The notes under the pieces are model-generated. The model was not told the DNA's origin. It worked only from the letters and a program-made list of their open reading frames with translations, and searched no databases. The position numbers and the translations under genes are program-made. A stretch of 64,000 nt of DNA from Selaginella tamariscina. Taxonomy: Eukaryota; Streptophyta; Lycopodiopsida; Selaginellales; Selaginellaceae. The stretch is taken from NCBI GenBank assembly GCA_003024785.1, contig PUQB01000442.1, positions 146,709 to 210,708 of the forward strand, in the 5' to 3' direction. This document shows positions 32,322 to 42,880 of this stretch, in pieces. Position 1 is the first letter of the stretch; each line of letters begins with the position of its first letter.

Positions 32322-34796
32322 CATAGTTACCGTAAACTTTTCCGACCTACAAAACCCGACCTAGCCGACCTAGGTTGCGACAGTTTAAAAAAATTCCCGA
32401 CCTAGGTTGGAGGTTTCAAAAGAAAAAAGATAAAGAAATGTAAAAGAAAATAAATTAACATAATTCCAAATACAAAAAAAAATTAACTCACATCATAAAA
32501 AAATAAAAAACTAATAATCTAACTCGGGCTTAGCCACTTCTTCTTCCATGATTCTTCATCATCCTCCTCTTCATGTTCTTCTCCTTCTATTGGAGCTTGA
32601 AGAGTAGTCACTACTTCAGGATTCATTTCCATATCTTCAAGATAATCTTGTAAATCAATAAGTCTCTGCCACTGAGGTTCAAGTTCAAGTGCTTCTAAAT
32701 CAATCTCAGTATATGTGCAACCATCTCGTTCAACACGTTCTAACAAACGTGTGTTTGCATGAATAAAAACCAACATTTTCAAGTTGGATGGTAGTAATCG
32801 ATTACGTCGTTTTGTTTGTATCAAGTTCCAACTACTCCAATTTCTTTCATAAGGAGAAGCACACACTCCTTGGCTCAATAAATGAAGAGCACACTTTTGT
32901 AGCTCTGGCATAGCATTCCCATATCTTTCCCACCAACTCACACCTGTTCTCATCATCTTTGAACGCCTAGCAGCTTCATCACTCATACTAACATTCTCAC
33001 GTCTTCGAAATTTCCCCATTGGTTATCAATTTTGTCATAAAGTTCCATATCCCCTTGACAATATCTACGTAAGTATTGAAGCCAATTTTCAGATGCCATC
33101 CCATTCAATGGTGTGATATCCATATATGCAGGATGCACTGCATAAGCTGCTCCATGTAAAATAGAATGCATCATATCCCAACGTGCAGGTCGTCCACCAT
33201 GACGTTCCTTCATAATGGCCTTGATGCTTGCTATTTTGTTAGCACACAGTATATGTTCATCAGTAACATTATCTAGTCCTTCCATCATACGTTCCATTGC
33301 CTCATAAATTAAGCCACTAATAACACCCTCTTGATCAGCAAGCCTCAACACCTTCAAGATTGGAGCAATTAAAACAAGAATCTCTTGACAACTATCAAGA
33401 AATGCATCATCTAAAATTCGTCGTCGGATGCGCAATCCAGTAGCTGTTTTTGACCATTGTGAAGAGTTCCACTCATCACTAACAACCATCTTCCGTAAAC
33501 CATTCAAAATCTCTGGGTGTATCAGTTGTGAAATCACTATAAACATATATGCAAATCGTGTTTCTGCAGGTTTCAAAAGCTCCCTTGAACTGAATTTCCA
33601 GAATAAGGCAAGCAACCGTGACTTTTTTGTAATGTACGAAACAATCTCTGTACAACTTTCTAAGTTGCCCAATCCAATCTTCCAATATCCTCCAATGCCA
33701 AATCCAACACATGGCATACACATCGGCCATGTAAGATATGAGGGAATTCTTGTTGCATTAAATCCCCCATAGCCACACAATTTGATGCATTATCCGTCAC
33801 AACTTGCACCACATTTCCACACCAACTTCCATGATCACTTCTCTCATTTGTTCTCAAAGCCAAGCTCCTATTTTCTCGACACCACCATTATCAATAGCTT
33901 TCCAAAAGACGCTACCTTGAATAGATGTCACCATGAAGTTGATTATAGCACACCTCCGAATATCAGACCATCCATATGTAACAATGGTGCAGCCATACTT
34001 TGTCCATCCCTCTCGAAATTGACCAAGTTTACGATGAACTTCTTCATACTCTTCCTTAAGATGTCTTGTTCTCAAGGATTCGTAACCAAGTACTCGTGTA
34101 GAAGCTTCTGGGCCAGCTTCAAAAATTGCTTGCACCATTTATTCATGCTTCTACTCTTAATGACATTGAATGGGATTGCATTGGCATAAAAGAACCTCCG
34201 AATTGCATTATTCATCAATTTATACTTTTGATCGTTGAGCATACTAAGGATAGTTCCCTCCCCAAAGCTTCTTTTTCTAGATCCAGAAGGGTTGCTTGTT
34301 GTTGAAGGCCCAACTCTATCAGATCCCATGCTTGATGCAGATGCCTCTTGCATATGCCCACTCTGGGCATCTGCTGTTAACTGTGGAAAAGCAGATCTTG
34401 CTACATTTTTCACATTTTCTGGCACATTTGGTGAATGACAACAATCAATACTATAGCCAGCAGCTCCCCCAAGGTGCGCTTTGATCCTTTGCGGCCCTCC
34501 TCTATACTCATTTCCACAAAAATTACATGTCCATCTAGATACACCTTTACCTTTGGCAAATTGCCTTACTTTTTTTACATGTTCCCATGCCCAATCATCC
34601 TTCATGATGGTTTGAATGCACAAAAGTCCCTAAATCCTACTCAAATTGCTATTTTTTCCTGCTCAAATTGCTATTTTTTCCTTGCTCCGCTGATTTCTTT
34701 AGGGTTTTTTTTAGGGCATTTTTTTAATTTCAAACAATTCCGACCTAGGTCGGAAAAGTTTAAAAAAATCACCGACCTAGGTCGGTGGTAACTATG
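32322..34796 (-). mobile_element. hAT-superfamily DNA transposon
   Basis: Inserted in the 3' LTR. Terminal inverted repeats are CATAGTTACC at both ends. The 8-bp target is GCCTAGAT on the right (34797-34804, equal to the empty site in the 5' LTR) and GCCATGAT on the left (32314-32321), two bases different. Subterminal palindromes CCGACCTAGGTCGG occur twice at the right end (about 34740-34787) and in decayed form at the left (about 32343-32410). It encodes one transposase on the minus strand. Length 2475 bp. Confidence 0.9.
32519..34623 (-). pseudogene. hAT transposase (BED finger, DUF659, hAT C-terminal domain)
   Basis: From ATG at 34623: a BED-type zinc finger, WTCNFCGNEYRGGPQRIKAH with distal C/H residues; a FFYANAIPFNVIKS segment of the RNase H-like DUF659 region; VVQVVTDNASNCVAMGDLM and FPHILHGRCVCHVLDLALED (33863-33660) with a catalytic-type Asp; a long middle part (33780-32983); and the dimerisation domain near the end, SPYERNWSSWNLIQTKRRNR. 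It would cut and paste the element. The reading frame changes near 34100, 33860, 33700 and 33010, so the gene is broken, though each block is well conserved. The stop is at 32519. Confidence 0.85.
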
Positions 34797-35185
34797 GCCT
34801 AGATTAGCTTTTGGAGTTGTGAGCATAAAAGCTCCGACCTAATTGTTGTACAATCAGTTATTATCAACACCAGTCTTACTACGATCAATTTTGTCTTGTC
34901 TTGTTCTTGTCTTGCTCCTTGCTTCTTGTTCTCTCCTTGTCTCGCTCCTAGATCCTGTCTTGCTCCCGGATCCCGTCCTGTTCCTGTCTTGTTCCTGGAT
35001 CCTATCCTACACCTTCCTGTCTTGTTCCCAGATCCTATCATGATCCTATCTTACTCCTGGATCCGTCCTATTCCTGTTCTTGTTCCTAGTTCCTGTCCTG
35101 TTATCGGTCCTGCTCCTGAGTCAAGCCTTCCTGTTTTTGGAATCCTGCTCTCTTCCTGGTTCCTGGATTGTGGCTTGACACATGG

Positions 35186-37435
35186 TGGTCCTCATGACGT
35201 CCTCTAAGGTGATTGGTGTGACTATCTTTGCGCCTAGATACGCAATGTTGGTGCCGTCGACCATCATTGCCTTTGTAGTATGTGCCTCACGCATGCGGTC
35301 CATCCTCATGGACCATGTGACCCTGTGATCTGTCCACATGTGTATCTAGAAGTTGTCCTCCCAGCCGCACCGTCCTTCTGTTGCACTTCCTTGGGGTTTC
35401 CTTGCCACAGTGGCTACTTTTTCCTAGGGTGTCTTGGTCCGAACTCCTTTTGGGTGGATATTCAGCCGAACGTGGTTACTATTGGCTGTTTGTCATAGTG
35501 CATGTCTGTCATTGCCGCTTGTTGTGACCCTGATAATGTCAGGTGAAGCCCACCCTGGTCTTAGCTGTAGGGCCTTTTCAGTTTGCCCCTCCCCACCGGG
35601 GCCTCCCGTCACAAGTCCCCCGTGTTCCACCCCTAGGACTTTGTGCCTCACTTCTATCAGGGAGTGTCCCCACCAGAGCTTACCCCTCCCTCACTTCCAT
35701 AGCTAATCTCCGATTAGCTGTGGCTGTGGGTATATTTGGTTGAAGCCAGGGCTGGAATGGGTTGTCAGTCGAGTCTACTATTAAGCTTAAATCGAGCCCA
35801 CTTAGATGGCGTTGTCGTTTGGCTGTGGTGTGTCCATGTGGGTCCTCTGAAGTTGCAAAGGCAGTTGGTGAACCAGTCCTTATGCTCTTGTCCTGGGTTC
35901 ATACTGTTTTGGGCTTCGGGCGCTCCGCTTGCGACCCTTGGTTGCCAATGCAGTACCTACCCTAGTGGGAGTGCTCCTACCCTATGTGGCTCGAGCTTGA
36001 TGGGTGTGTGCAAGGGACAGCTATTTCATTATCGTCCAATCCTTCATGCCTACCTAGCACAAAGTGTCTTAGTGCTCTGAATCGTTGCAGATGCCCGGAC
36101 TTGCCTTGCGGCCATAGACCTTAGTCCCCTCCTAATGTGAAATCTTATTTGTTGGTGCTCCCAGTCATGATGTACCTTTGTGCCCCTAAGCCAGAGGTGA
36201 CCAAAAGCAGATCAAATCCCTATCGAGGACGACAACATTTACCCAAAATTTCACCTTTTGGTTCTTGATTTCTATTGCCCTTAGGATACCCTTGGGTGTT
36301 ACCTTGGCTTGATTTGCCATTTGTACATGGAAGAGAGTCAGCTTCGGGGTTGGTATATTCAGCTCAAGATGAAGTTTTGTTGACATGATGTTCACTGCTG
36401 ACACACCATCTATAATCACATCGTCAATTGTGCGGCCTGCCATCCGAACTAAAATGGTTAGCACGTAATCCACAAAGTCTACTGTGGTTGCGGTGCCTCT
36501 GGGTTGAGGCCGGGATGATCCTCGTGGTCGAGCCTTGTATAGCGTGGCTAGAACGGGTGGCGCTTCTTGTCCTATTGAGGCCTCCCTCTGTTGAAGGCAA
36601 GACGTTTCCATCTTCTCACTGCTCCCCTTGATTCTCTGCCCTAGTCGGGCTTTGCCGGTCTTGTAGCGGTTGGTATGTCAATTTGCTATATTACCCACTG
36701 CTTCAATAGTGAGGGTTTTCCACATGTTCCTTTTCATGGTGCCTTCCTATTCTCTTGGTTGTGCGCACGTGCGGTTAGCTTGTTTCATCCACTAGGGGGC
36801 CTGTGGTGTTTTGTTCATTTTTTCGTCCCCTGGTAGTACTACCATTACTTGATTTGCTTGCGGTGTTGGGATTAGTGTCAGGTTGGTGGGGGTTTGTTTG
36901 TTCACCACCCTTGCGGGGCTGGGCGCTTGCGCTTCCAACATGGGTTTGATTAATGATACCAGGAGCACCAATAGAGTGGGTGTGGGCCACCACAAAGCGC
37001 GCATGTCATCTCCCTACTGTTGTCGTACCTAGGTCGGTAGGGTTGCCAGTACCAAGAGTGGAACCTATGACTCTGGTCTCCCAATCTTTACCTCCTACGA
37101 GGTTGGTTGTTCCCTTCCATCCTACGCCCATAACTCCTCTAGTTGTCTGCATACCCCTCTGTTTTCCATTCCACCGTCAATGCAGCTGCCTATGGTAGCT
37201 TGTTGCTCAAAGTTCGACCAATCAATAGCAATTGTTCGTGTTGTGGGACCTGCAGATGTTAAATACCCAGCAGTAGTTGTCCTTGCGTGTGGTGTATCCC
37301 ATTTGAGCAAGTGTTGCAGTTAAGTCTTCCTTCCACGCTGCCACTCGGTGGGTTTCCCTTCATTATGATCGCTCATGCTCCCTAGCTCCTAGCCACTCTG
37401 TCCCGTCGCTTGTTCCCGCCGGCTGGTAGTTTGAC
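35186..37435 (-). mobile_element. Degenerate minus-strand coding block E, right part (unit 1)
   Basis: Continues the block interrupted by the chromovirus (left part about 24950-26466). Minus-strand frames include a decayed RNA-binding/gag-like part (36775-37310), the retropepsin-like frame at 36186-36611 and a weak segment with AYLGAKIVTPITLEDVMRTT (about 35250). No reverse transcriptase was recognised. The long plus-strand frames here are judged to be shadows. Assignment to a retroelement rests only on the protease. Confidence 0.4.
36186..36611 (-). pseudogene. Retropepsin-like frame of element E (unit 1)
   Basis: LVRMAGRTIDDVIIDGVSAV then NIMSTKLHLEL, FHVQMANQAKVTPKGILRAI and NVVVLDRD follow the layout of plant retroelement proteases with an IDGGS-type active site; here the second glycine is valine. 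Most relatives place this between gag and reverse transcriptase, but no reverse transcriptase follows. Confidence 0.55.
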
Positions 37436-37992
37436 AATGGTCAAACCACCATCAACCATGGTGAGCGTCCAGTGCAAGTCCTTGTGGATAGCAGGAGTAG
37501 CGATAACTTTGTGTCAATAAAGTTAGTGGAGGACTGTATCTTGCCCGCGAAGACTGTGCCTCAATACAAGATTGAGGGCTCAGTTGTCACACAGAGTAAA
37601 AGTGCTTGTATGGAGGAGTTACAGTTGGAGGTTGGCAAAACCCAACTGGTGGAGTAGCATAAAGACTGTGCCTAATACGAGATTGAGGGCTCAGCTATCA
37701 CACAGACTGGAACGCTTGTGTGGAGGAGTTACAGCTGGAGGTTGGCAAAGTGTGGATCCTAAGATCTAGTGGAGCACCAAGCGCATGAAGCTTGAGTACG
37801 GTGAAGTGAAAGACACTTGGATTGGAACAAAGCTTGAGTCTCCAAACAAGTTCTTCACTGTCACCTTGAGCAAAGCTACTGTGCGAGTTGTCCTTGAGGA
37901 GTTTGCTGATGTCTTCCCTCTCAAACCACCTCATGGCTTACCACCTACAAGAGGTGTGGAGCATGAGATTGTGTTGGATCAGGGTACAAAAG
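37436..37992 (+). pseudogene. Ty3/gypsy element C: protease to RT linker (unit 1)
   Basis: Plus-strand frame VQVLVDSRSSDNFVSIKLVE (37472) is a retropepsin active site in which the expected DSGSS reads DSRSS. Two copies of a ~112 bp repeat follow (PQYKIEGSVVTQSKSA, EELQLEVGKTQLVE). Then FADVFPLKPPHGLPPTRGVE and EIVLDQGTK (to 37990), the standard lead-in to reverse transcriptase. The frame is cut at TACAAAAG by a family D LTR and resumes at 42351. Confidence 0.75.
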
Positions 37993-38479
37993 TGTTAGGA
38001 TCGTAGTTAGACATTTAGAAGATTCCTTGTTATGTTTATTTCATGGGCAAATATAATGGAAAAACACCAAAAACAGTATATATTATGAAAAATCGAGAGT
38101 GGGAAGGATATATCGGAGTACGAGTCACTAACATACGGGCGAGTCACTACGCAATACAATGTTTAAAGTGGAGTACGGCATACTTGGATAAGGATAAGGA
38201 GTTACAGTAACTGAAGCTAAGAGGTAGTTACTATAACTGCTAGTACGGGACCAAAGTACGAGTATAAATAGACCAAATTAGGACTAGAAAGGTATCCCGA
38301 GACCCTCAAAAACCACCCGACCTCCCCCGAGCTGTCTCTAATCTCCACACGCTACTCTCCAAAAAGGCTTCCAATCTTAGTGTGCCCTTAATTCTCTTAG
38401 ATCTAGGTATAGCTCTTTAGGAATATTCTAGCTTATACCTTTCTAGGGAATATTTTTTGATTCGTTATACGGGTTGTAA

Positions 38480-40680
38480 CAATCCTCCCCCCATTAGCAA
38501 GTCCTTGTCCTCAAATGCAGTATAACTTACTCAACTGGTCCTGTATCATTAGCCTCGTACATCCACAAAGAATCTACCCAGGACTTGTTCCTTGTGAGTA
38601 TTCTCTTTAACTGGCTAACATGAAACACTGGGTGCACCCTCACTCCTTCTAGTAGTAGTGTAATAAATATGCCACCTTATCGATACGCTCTAGAATATCA
38701 TAAGGACCTGAGTACCTGGGAGACAACTTATCATTGTGTCCCTTCCGTAAGGCCACAACAGTGTTCCGCCTTACATGTGTGGCAAATACCACTCGGAGAT
38801 ATACATAGTTCCCACTTGGAACTCTTGGAAGCTTCTGTGCTCATTAGCAAACTTAATAGCTCGGCTTTGAGCTACTTGTAAGTTCTTCTTGCACAAACTC
38901 TTAATGTTTCTAAGCTCAACACTCAAATCTTTAGCTTCCTCATCCATGTTGCCTTGAGCTTTCTTACTTGCTAAACCCAGCTCAAAAGCTGTCTTGGAAT
39001 GCCGTCCAAACATAGCATAATATGGACTCATTCCAATGCCACTGTGTCCTTGGCAAATGGGTGACAAAGTCCATAGAGATACTACCCCATCGCCTGTCTG
39101 GAATAGGCAATGGTACTAATAGCCCACTTGGTTTTTCCCTGGGCACCTTTACTTGCTGACACTTGTCACAAGTCCTGCAGTACTCTATATATTAGCTTTC
39201 ATATTCCTTCAATAGAACCTTCTCTTGATCAACTCATACATTTTCCTCCCCCTAAAATGACCAGCCTCCGGGTGATCATGATGGAAATATAGTACTCGGT
39301 TGATCAAATGGTCCACATGAGGAAGATACACACAGCCACTGAGGTGCATGAGCTCAAAGGACAACTAGAGCCACCATTCTCATTTTAGGATGGAGTTTTG
39401 TACTACAATGTGCTTGAGCATGTTGAACTACTTGGCTAAACTCACTAACCGTCCTTGTTAATGCATTACATAAGCGTGTTTGAATTCTCTAACCACTGTG
39501 GCTCTCCTAACGCGTGACACAAGCATCTACACAGCACGTTAGCCTTTCCCATGTAATGCTCAATAGGAAATTTGCCAACTCCCATGAGCTTAACCATCCA
39601 GCGAGCTTGCTGAGAGTTTAACTCTTTCTGTTTGAACAGATACACCAAAGTCTTGTGATTGTAAACACTTTGAAACTTGCACCATAAAGATAGTGCCTCC
39701 AAACTCATAATGCATTAACAATAGCCAGTAGTTCTTGCTCATACGTTGAGTATTGTGCAGGATTCAAGTACGGCTCTTATAAGCAATAGGCCTTCCCTCT
39801 TGCATAAGTACAACTCCAATGGCCACTCCACTTGCATCACACGATACCTCATAAGGCTTAGAGGGATCTGCAATACATAAAACTGATGCACGTACCAAAG
39901 CTTGTTTCAAAGCTTGGAAACTGCTCTTCTCTGAAGCACTTCATGCAAAGGGAACGTCCTTCCTCAGCAACCTAGTTAACGAAGAAGCTTTCTTGGCATA
40001 ATCCTTGACATACCGCCGGTAATAACCAGCCATGCCCAAGAAACTCTGTAACTTTTTTGCATTGCTAGGAAACTGGCCATTGCTCACCACTGCCACCTTC
40101 TGTGGATCAGTCTTCACTCCACTTGGCGTCACAATGTGACCCAAATACTCCACTTTGCACTGAGCAAATGCACATTTGCTCTTCTTTGCATAGAGCTTGT
40201 TCTCCCTCAACAACTGAAGAACTCTTCGCAAATGCTGCACATGCTCCTTCATATTCTTACTGTAAATAAGAATATCGTTGAGGAAGATCTCCACAAAGTC
40301 GTGCAAGTAGTCACCAAACACCTCAGTCGTCAACCGAGTGAATGTGACTGGGCATTTGTTAAGCCGAATGGCATAACAGTGAACTCGAAATGCCCAACTA
40401 TCTTGGTGAACACTCTGGCTCCACCGTGATGATCCATGATAGTATCCACACATGGCATGGGCATCTTGTCCTTCACTGTTTGCTTGTTGAGAGCTCTGTA
40501 GTCTATGCACATCCTCATGGTGCCATCCTTCTTCCTGACAAGCAATACTTGGTGCACCAAATGGAGACTTGCTCAGTTGTATGAAGCCATATTCCAATAG
40601 CTCCATCACTTGTCTCTTAACCTCTTGCTCCTTAGCATGGCTCAGTCGGAATGGCTTACGGTAAATGGCTTTCGTACCCT
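38480..40680 (-). pseudogene. Element B pol remnants (unit 1)
   Basis: Same as unit 2: integrase tail 38771-39067, RNase H about 39470-39710, reverse transcriptase 39941-40609. Same loss of the DLRSGY segment and the FLNDILIYS change, so the deletions predate the tandem duplication. Additional small indels break the frames further. Confidence 0.8.
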
Positions 40681-40894
40681 ATTCCACTCCACACCTCTTG
40701 CATGTGGTAAGCCATGAGGCAGCTCGGGAGGGAAGACGTCAGCAAACTCCTCGCACAAAGCTTTGTTCAAGGTGACAGTAAAAGAACTTGTTTGAAGACT
40801 CAAGCTTTGTTCCAAACCAAGTGTCTTTCACTTTACTATACTCAAGCTTCATGTGCTTGGTGCTCCACTAGATCTTAGGATCCACACGCACTAG

Positions 40895-41490
40895 CTTCGC
40901 AAGAAAGAAAGTTTCCACCAGCTGGGTTTTGCCAACCTCTAGCTGTAACTCCTCCACACAAGCAATTTAGCTATGTGTGACAACTGAGCCCTCAATCTCG
41001 TGTTGAGGCACAGTCTTCGCGCATCTCCACCAGTTGGATTTTGCCAACCTCCAGCTGTAACTCCTCCACACAAGCACTGTAGCTCTCTGTGTGACATCTA
41101 AGTCCTCAATCTCGTATTGAGGCACAATCTTCATGCAGCTCCACCAGCTGGGTTTTGCCAGCCTACAGCTGTAACTCCTCCACACAAGCACTGTAGCTCT
41201 GTGTGATAGTTGAGCCCTCAATCTCGTATTGATGCACAGTCTTCATGTAGCTCCACCAGCTGGTTTTGCCAACCTCCAGCTGTAACTCCTCCACACAAGC
41301 ACTGTAGCTCTGTGTGATAGCTGAGCCCTCAATCTCGTATTGAGGCACAATTTCGTGCAGCTTCACCAGCTGGGTTTTGCCAACCTCTAGCTAACTCCTC
41401 CACACAAGCACTATAGCTCTATGATAGCTAGCCTTCAAATTCGTATTGAGGCACAGTCTTTGTGGGCAAGTTGCACTCCTCCACTAACTT
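40895..41490 (-). repeat. ~112-bp tandem repeat in element B protease (unit 1), five copies
   Basis: Copies begin near 40916, 41028, 41141, 41253 and 41365 with CCACCAGCTGGGTTTTGCC. Each encodes about 37 residues, with VPQYEIEGSAITQSYSAC followed by VEELQLEVGKTQLVE, the C-terminal part of the retropepsin. Element C has two copies, so the array has expanded in B. Confidence 0.85.
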
Positions 41491-42350
41491 TGTTGACACA
41501 AAGTTATCACTCTAATGCTATCCACAAGGACTTGCACTGGACGGTCACCTAGTCGTCCCTCCACCACAATAGCATGTGTGTGGCTCCTCCCGTGCCATGT
41601 AGTTTATCTATTGAGCAAGAACAAATAGAAATTTACCTTGTGGTTTAGAGAAGTCTCCTTTGTGCTCCTCTTGACGCTCCATCTCCTAAAGCTTCTTAGG
41701 CGTCTACTTGTCCTTGCTGCCATTGAAACTTTTGCCCTTGGGCTTGCTTCTCCTTGAACAATTTGCCTTTTAGTGTCCAATGTCCCACACAGGTGGTATT
41801 ATCCTTTCCTTCCCACCGTCACTCATCTCGAACCTTGCTTCGATACCAATTGTTAGGCACCACTACGTACAAACTAGAGACCACCCGACCTCCCCCGAGC
41901 TGTCTCTAATCTCCACACACTGCTCTCCAAAAAGGCTTCCAATCTTAGTGTGCCCTTAATTCTCTTAGATCTAGGTATAGCTCTTTAGGAATATTCTAGC
42001 TTATACCTTTCTAGGAATATTCTTTGATTCGTTATACGGGTCATAACAAGTATACTATAATTTTGTACCATGTGCCGTGCGCGGTCATAATATAAGCTTC
42101 CTTTCTCTCATTATATGACTATCTCTTACTCATATTTCTGCTTTGATGTATACTATTCATTTCTCAGTACTGTGACGGGATCTGTAGTACTGCTACCTGT
42201 TATACACCTTGCTATACTTATCCTTTCCCGACCTTCTGAAGTCTGATTGTCTTTTATTTCTACTCTATCTTATTCCAATTGACCCTTAATACGGGTTTGT
42301 CGGTGGCGACCACTACTATGTTTAGTGCGTAGGATTTTCTATGTTCAACA

Positions 42351-42880
42351 AAAGCCATTTATCATAAGCCATTTTGATTGAGCCATGTTGAGAAGCAAGA
42401 GGTTAGGAATATGGCTTCATACACTCAAGCAAGTCTCCATGTGGTGCACCAATATTGCTTGTCATGAAAAAAAATGGCACCATGAGGATGTGCATAGACT
42501 GCAGAGCTCTCAACAAGCAAACAGTGAAGGACAGGATGCCCATGCCACGTGTGGATACTATTATGGATCATCTCGGTAGAGCAAGAGTGTTCACCAAGAT
42601 AGATTTGCGTAGTGGGTATTATCAGATTGCTGTGAAGGAGGCAGATATCTACAAAACTACTTTCAACACTAGCTTTGGGCATTTTGAGTTCATTGTTGTG
42701 TCATTTGGCTTAACAAATGCCCCATCCACATTCACTTGGTTGATGACTGAGGTATTTGCTGACTACTTACACAACTTTGTGGAGATCTTCCTTGACGATA
42801 TTCTTATTTAAAGTAAGAATATGAAGGAGTATGTGGAGCATTTGTGAAGAGTTCTTCAATTGCTGCAGGAGAACAAGCTC
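42351..42880 (+). pseudogene. Ty3/gypsy element C: reverse transcriptase (unit 1)
   Basis: Continues the codons interrupted at 37992 (GTK then AIYHKPF). It reads [56 protein letters not shown] and FLDDILI, all catalytic aspartates present, then a stop. It ends abruptly at 42880 (GAGAACAAGCTC) where the minus-strand gag block of family D begins. Confidence 0.8.

Larger units (their letters stand above)
26472..35180 (+). mobile_element. Chromodomain Ty3/gypsy retrotransposon (chromovirus), complete with TSD
   Basis: The element begins TGTCACGACCC and ends GGCTTGACA. The 5-bp target CATGG is present on both sides (26467-26471 and 35181-35185), and unit 2 preserves the uninterrupted site near 51434, which proves the insertion. 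Length is 8709 bp including a 2.5 kb hAT insertion in the 3' LTR. Order: LTR, gag, retropepsin, reverse transcriptase, RNase H, integrase, chromodomain, LTR. The two LTRs differ at about 29 of roughly 590 aligned positions by eye, almost all transitions. Frameshifts in gag and pol show it is not intact. The primer-binding site points to self-priming (see findings). Confidence 0.95.
32088..35180 (+). repeat. 3' LTR of the chromovirus, split by a hAT element
   Basis: LTR sequence at 32088-32321 and 34797-35180 matches the 5' LTR apart from about 29 substitutions, a 12-bp duplication (ACAGGATATGCC, about 32217) and a 14-16 bp deletion in the TCCTG tract. The self-priming motif is CAGTTATTATCA here, one base different. 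Confidence 0.9.
38299..42048 (-). mobile_element. Ty3/gypsy element B, internally deleted (unit 1)
   Basis: The right (5') LTR is 41851-42048 (TGTTAGGCACC...CATAACA). The left (3') LTR is 38299-38481 and lacks its outer ~30 bp, which are present in unit 2, together with the left target duplication. Coding domains run on the minus strand. The primer-binding site TGGTATCGAAGC lies next to the right LTR (about 41836-41848), as in tRNA-iMet-primed plant elements, and the GGGGGGAGG polypurine tract lies next to the left LTR. Confidence 0.85.
37993..42350 (+). mobile_element. Solo LTR of family D in element C, split by element B (unit 1)
   Basis: LTR halves at 37993-38298 (TGTTAGGATCGTAG...) and 42054-42350 (...TCTATGTTCAACA) are the inverted equivalent of the LTR at 44862-45463. 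A short duplication, AAAG, flanks it (…ACAAAAG|LTR|AAAGCC…), and removing it restores the reading frame of element C. Family C and D are unrelated, so this is an insertion followed by loss of the internal part. Confidence 0.8.

Noticed and set aside
35280-36080. Long plus-strand frames rich in Pro, Ser, Leu and Cys (also 51351-52257)
   Set aside because: Proline- and serine-rich antisense-like composition, no motif, and minus-strand frames in the same block show retroelement protease features.
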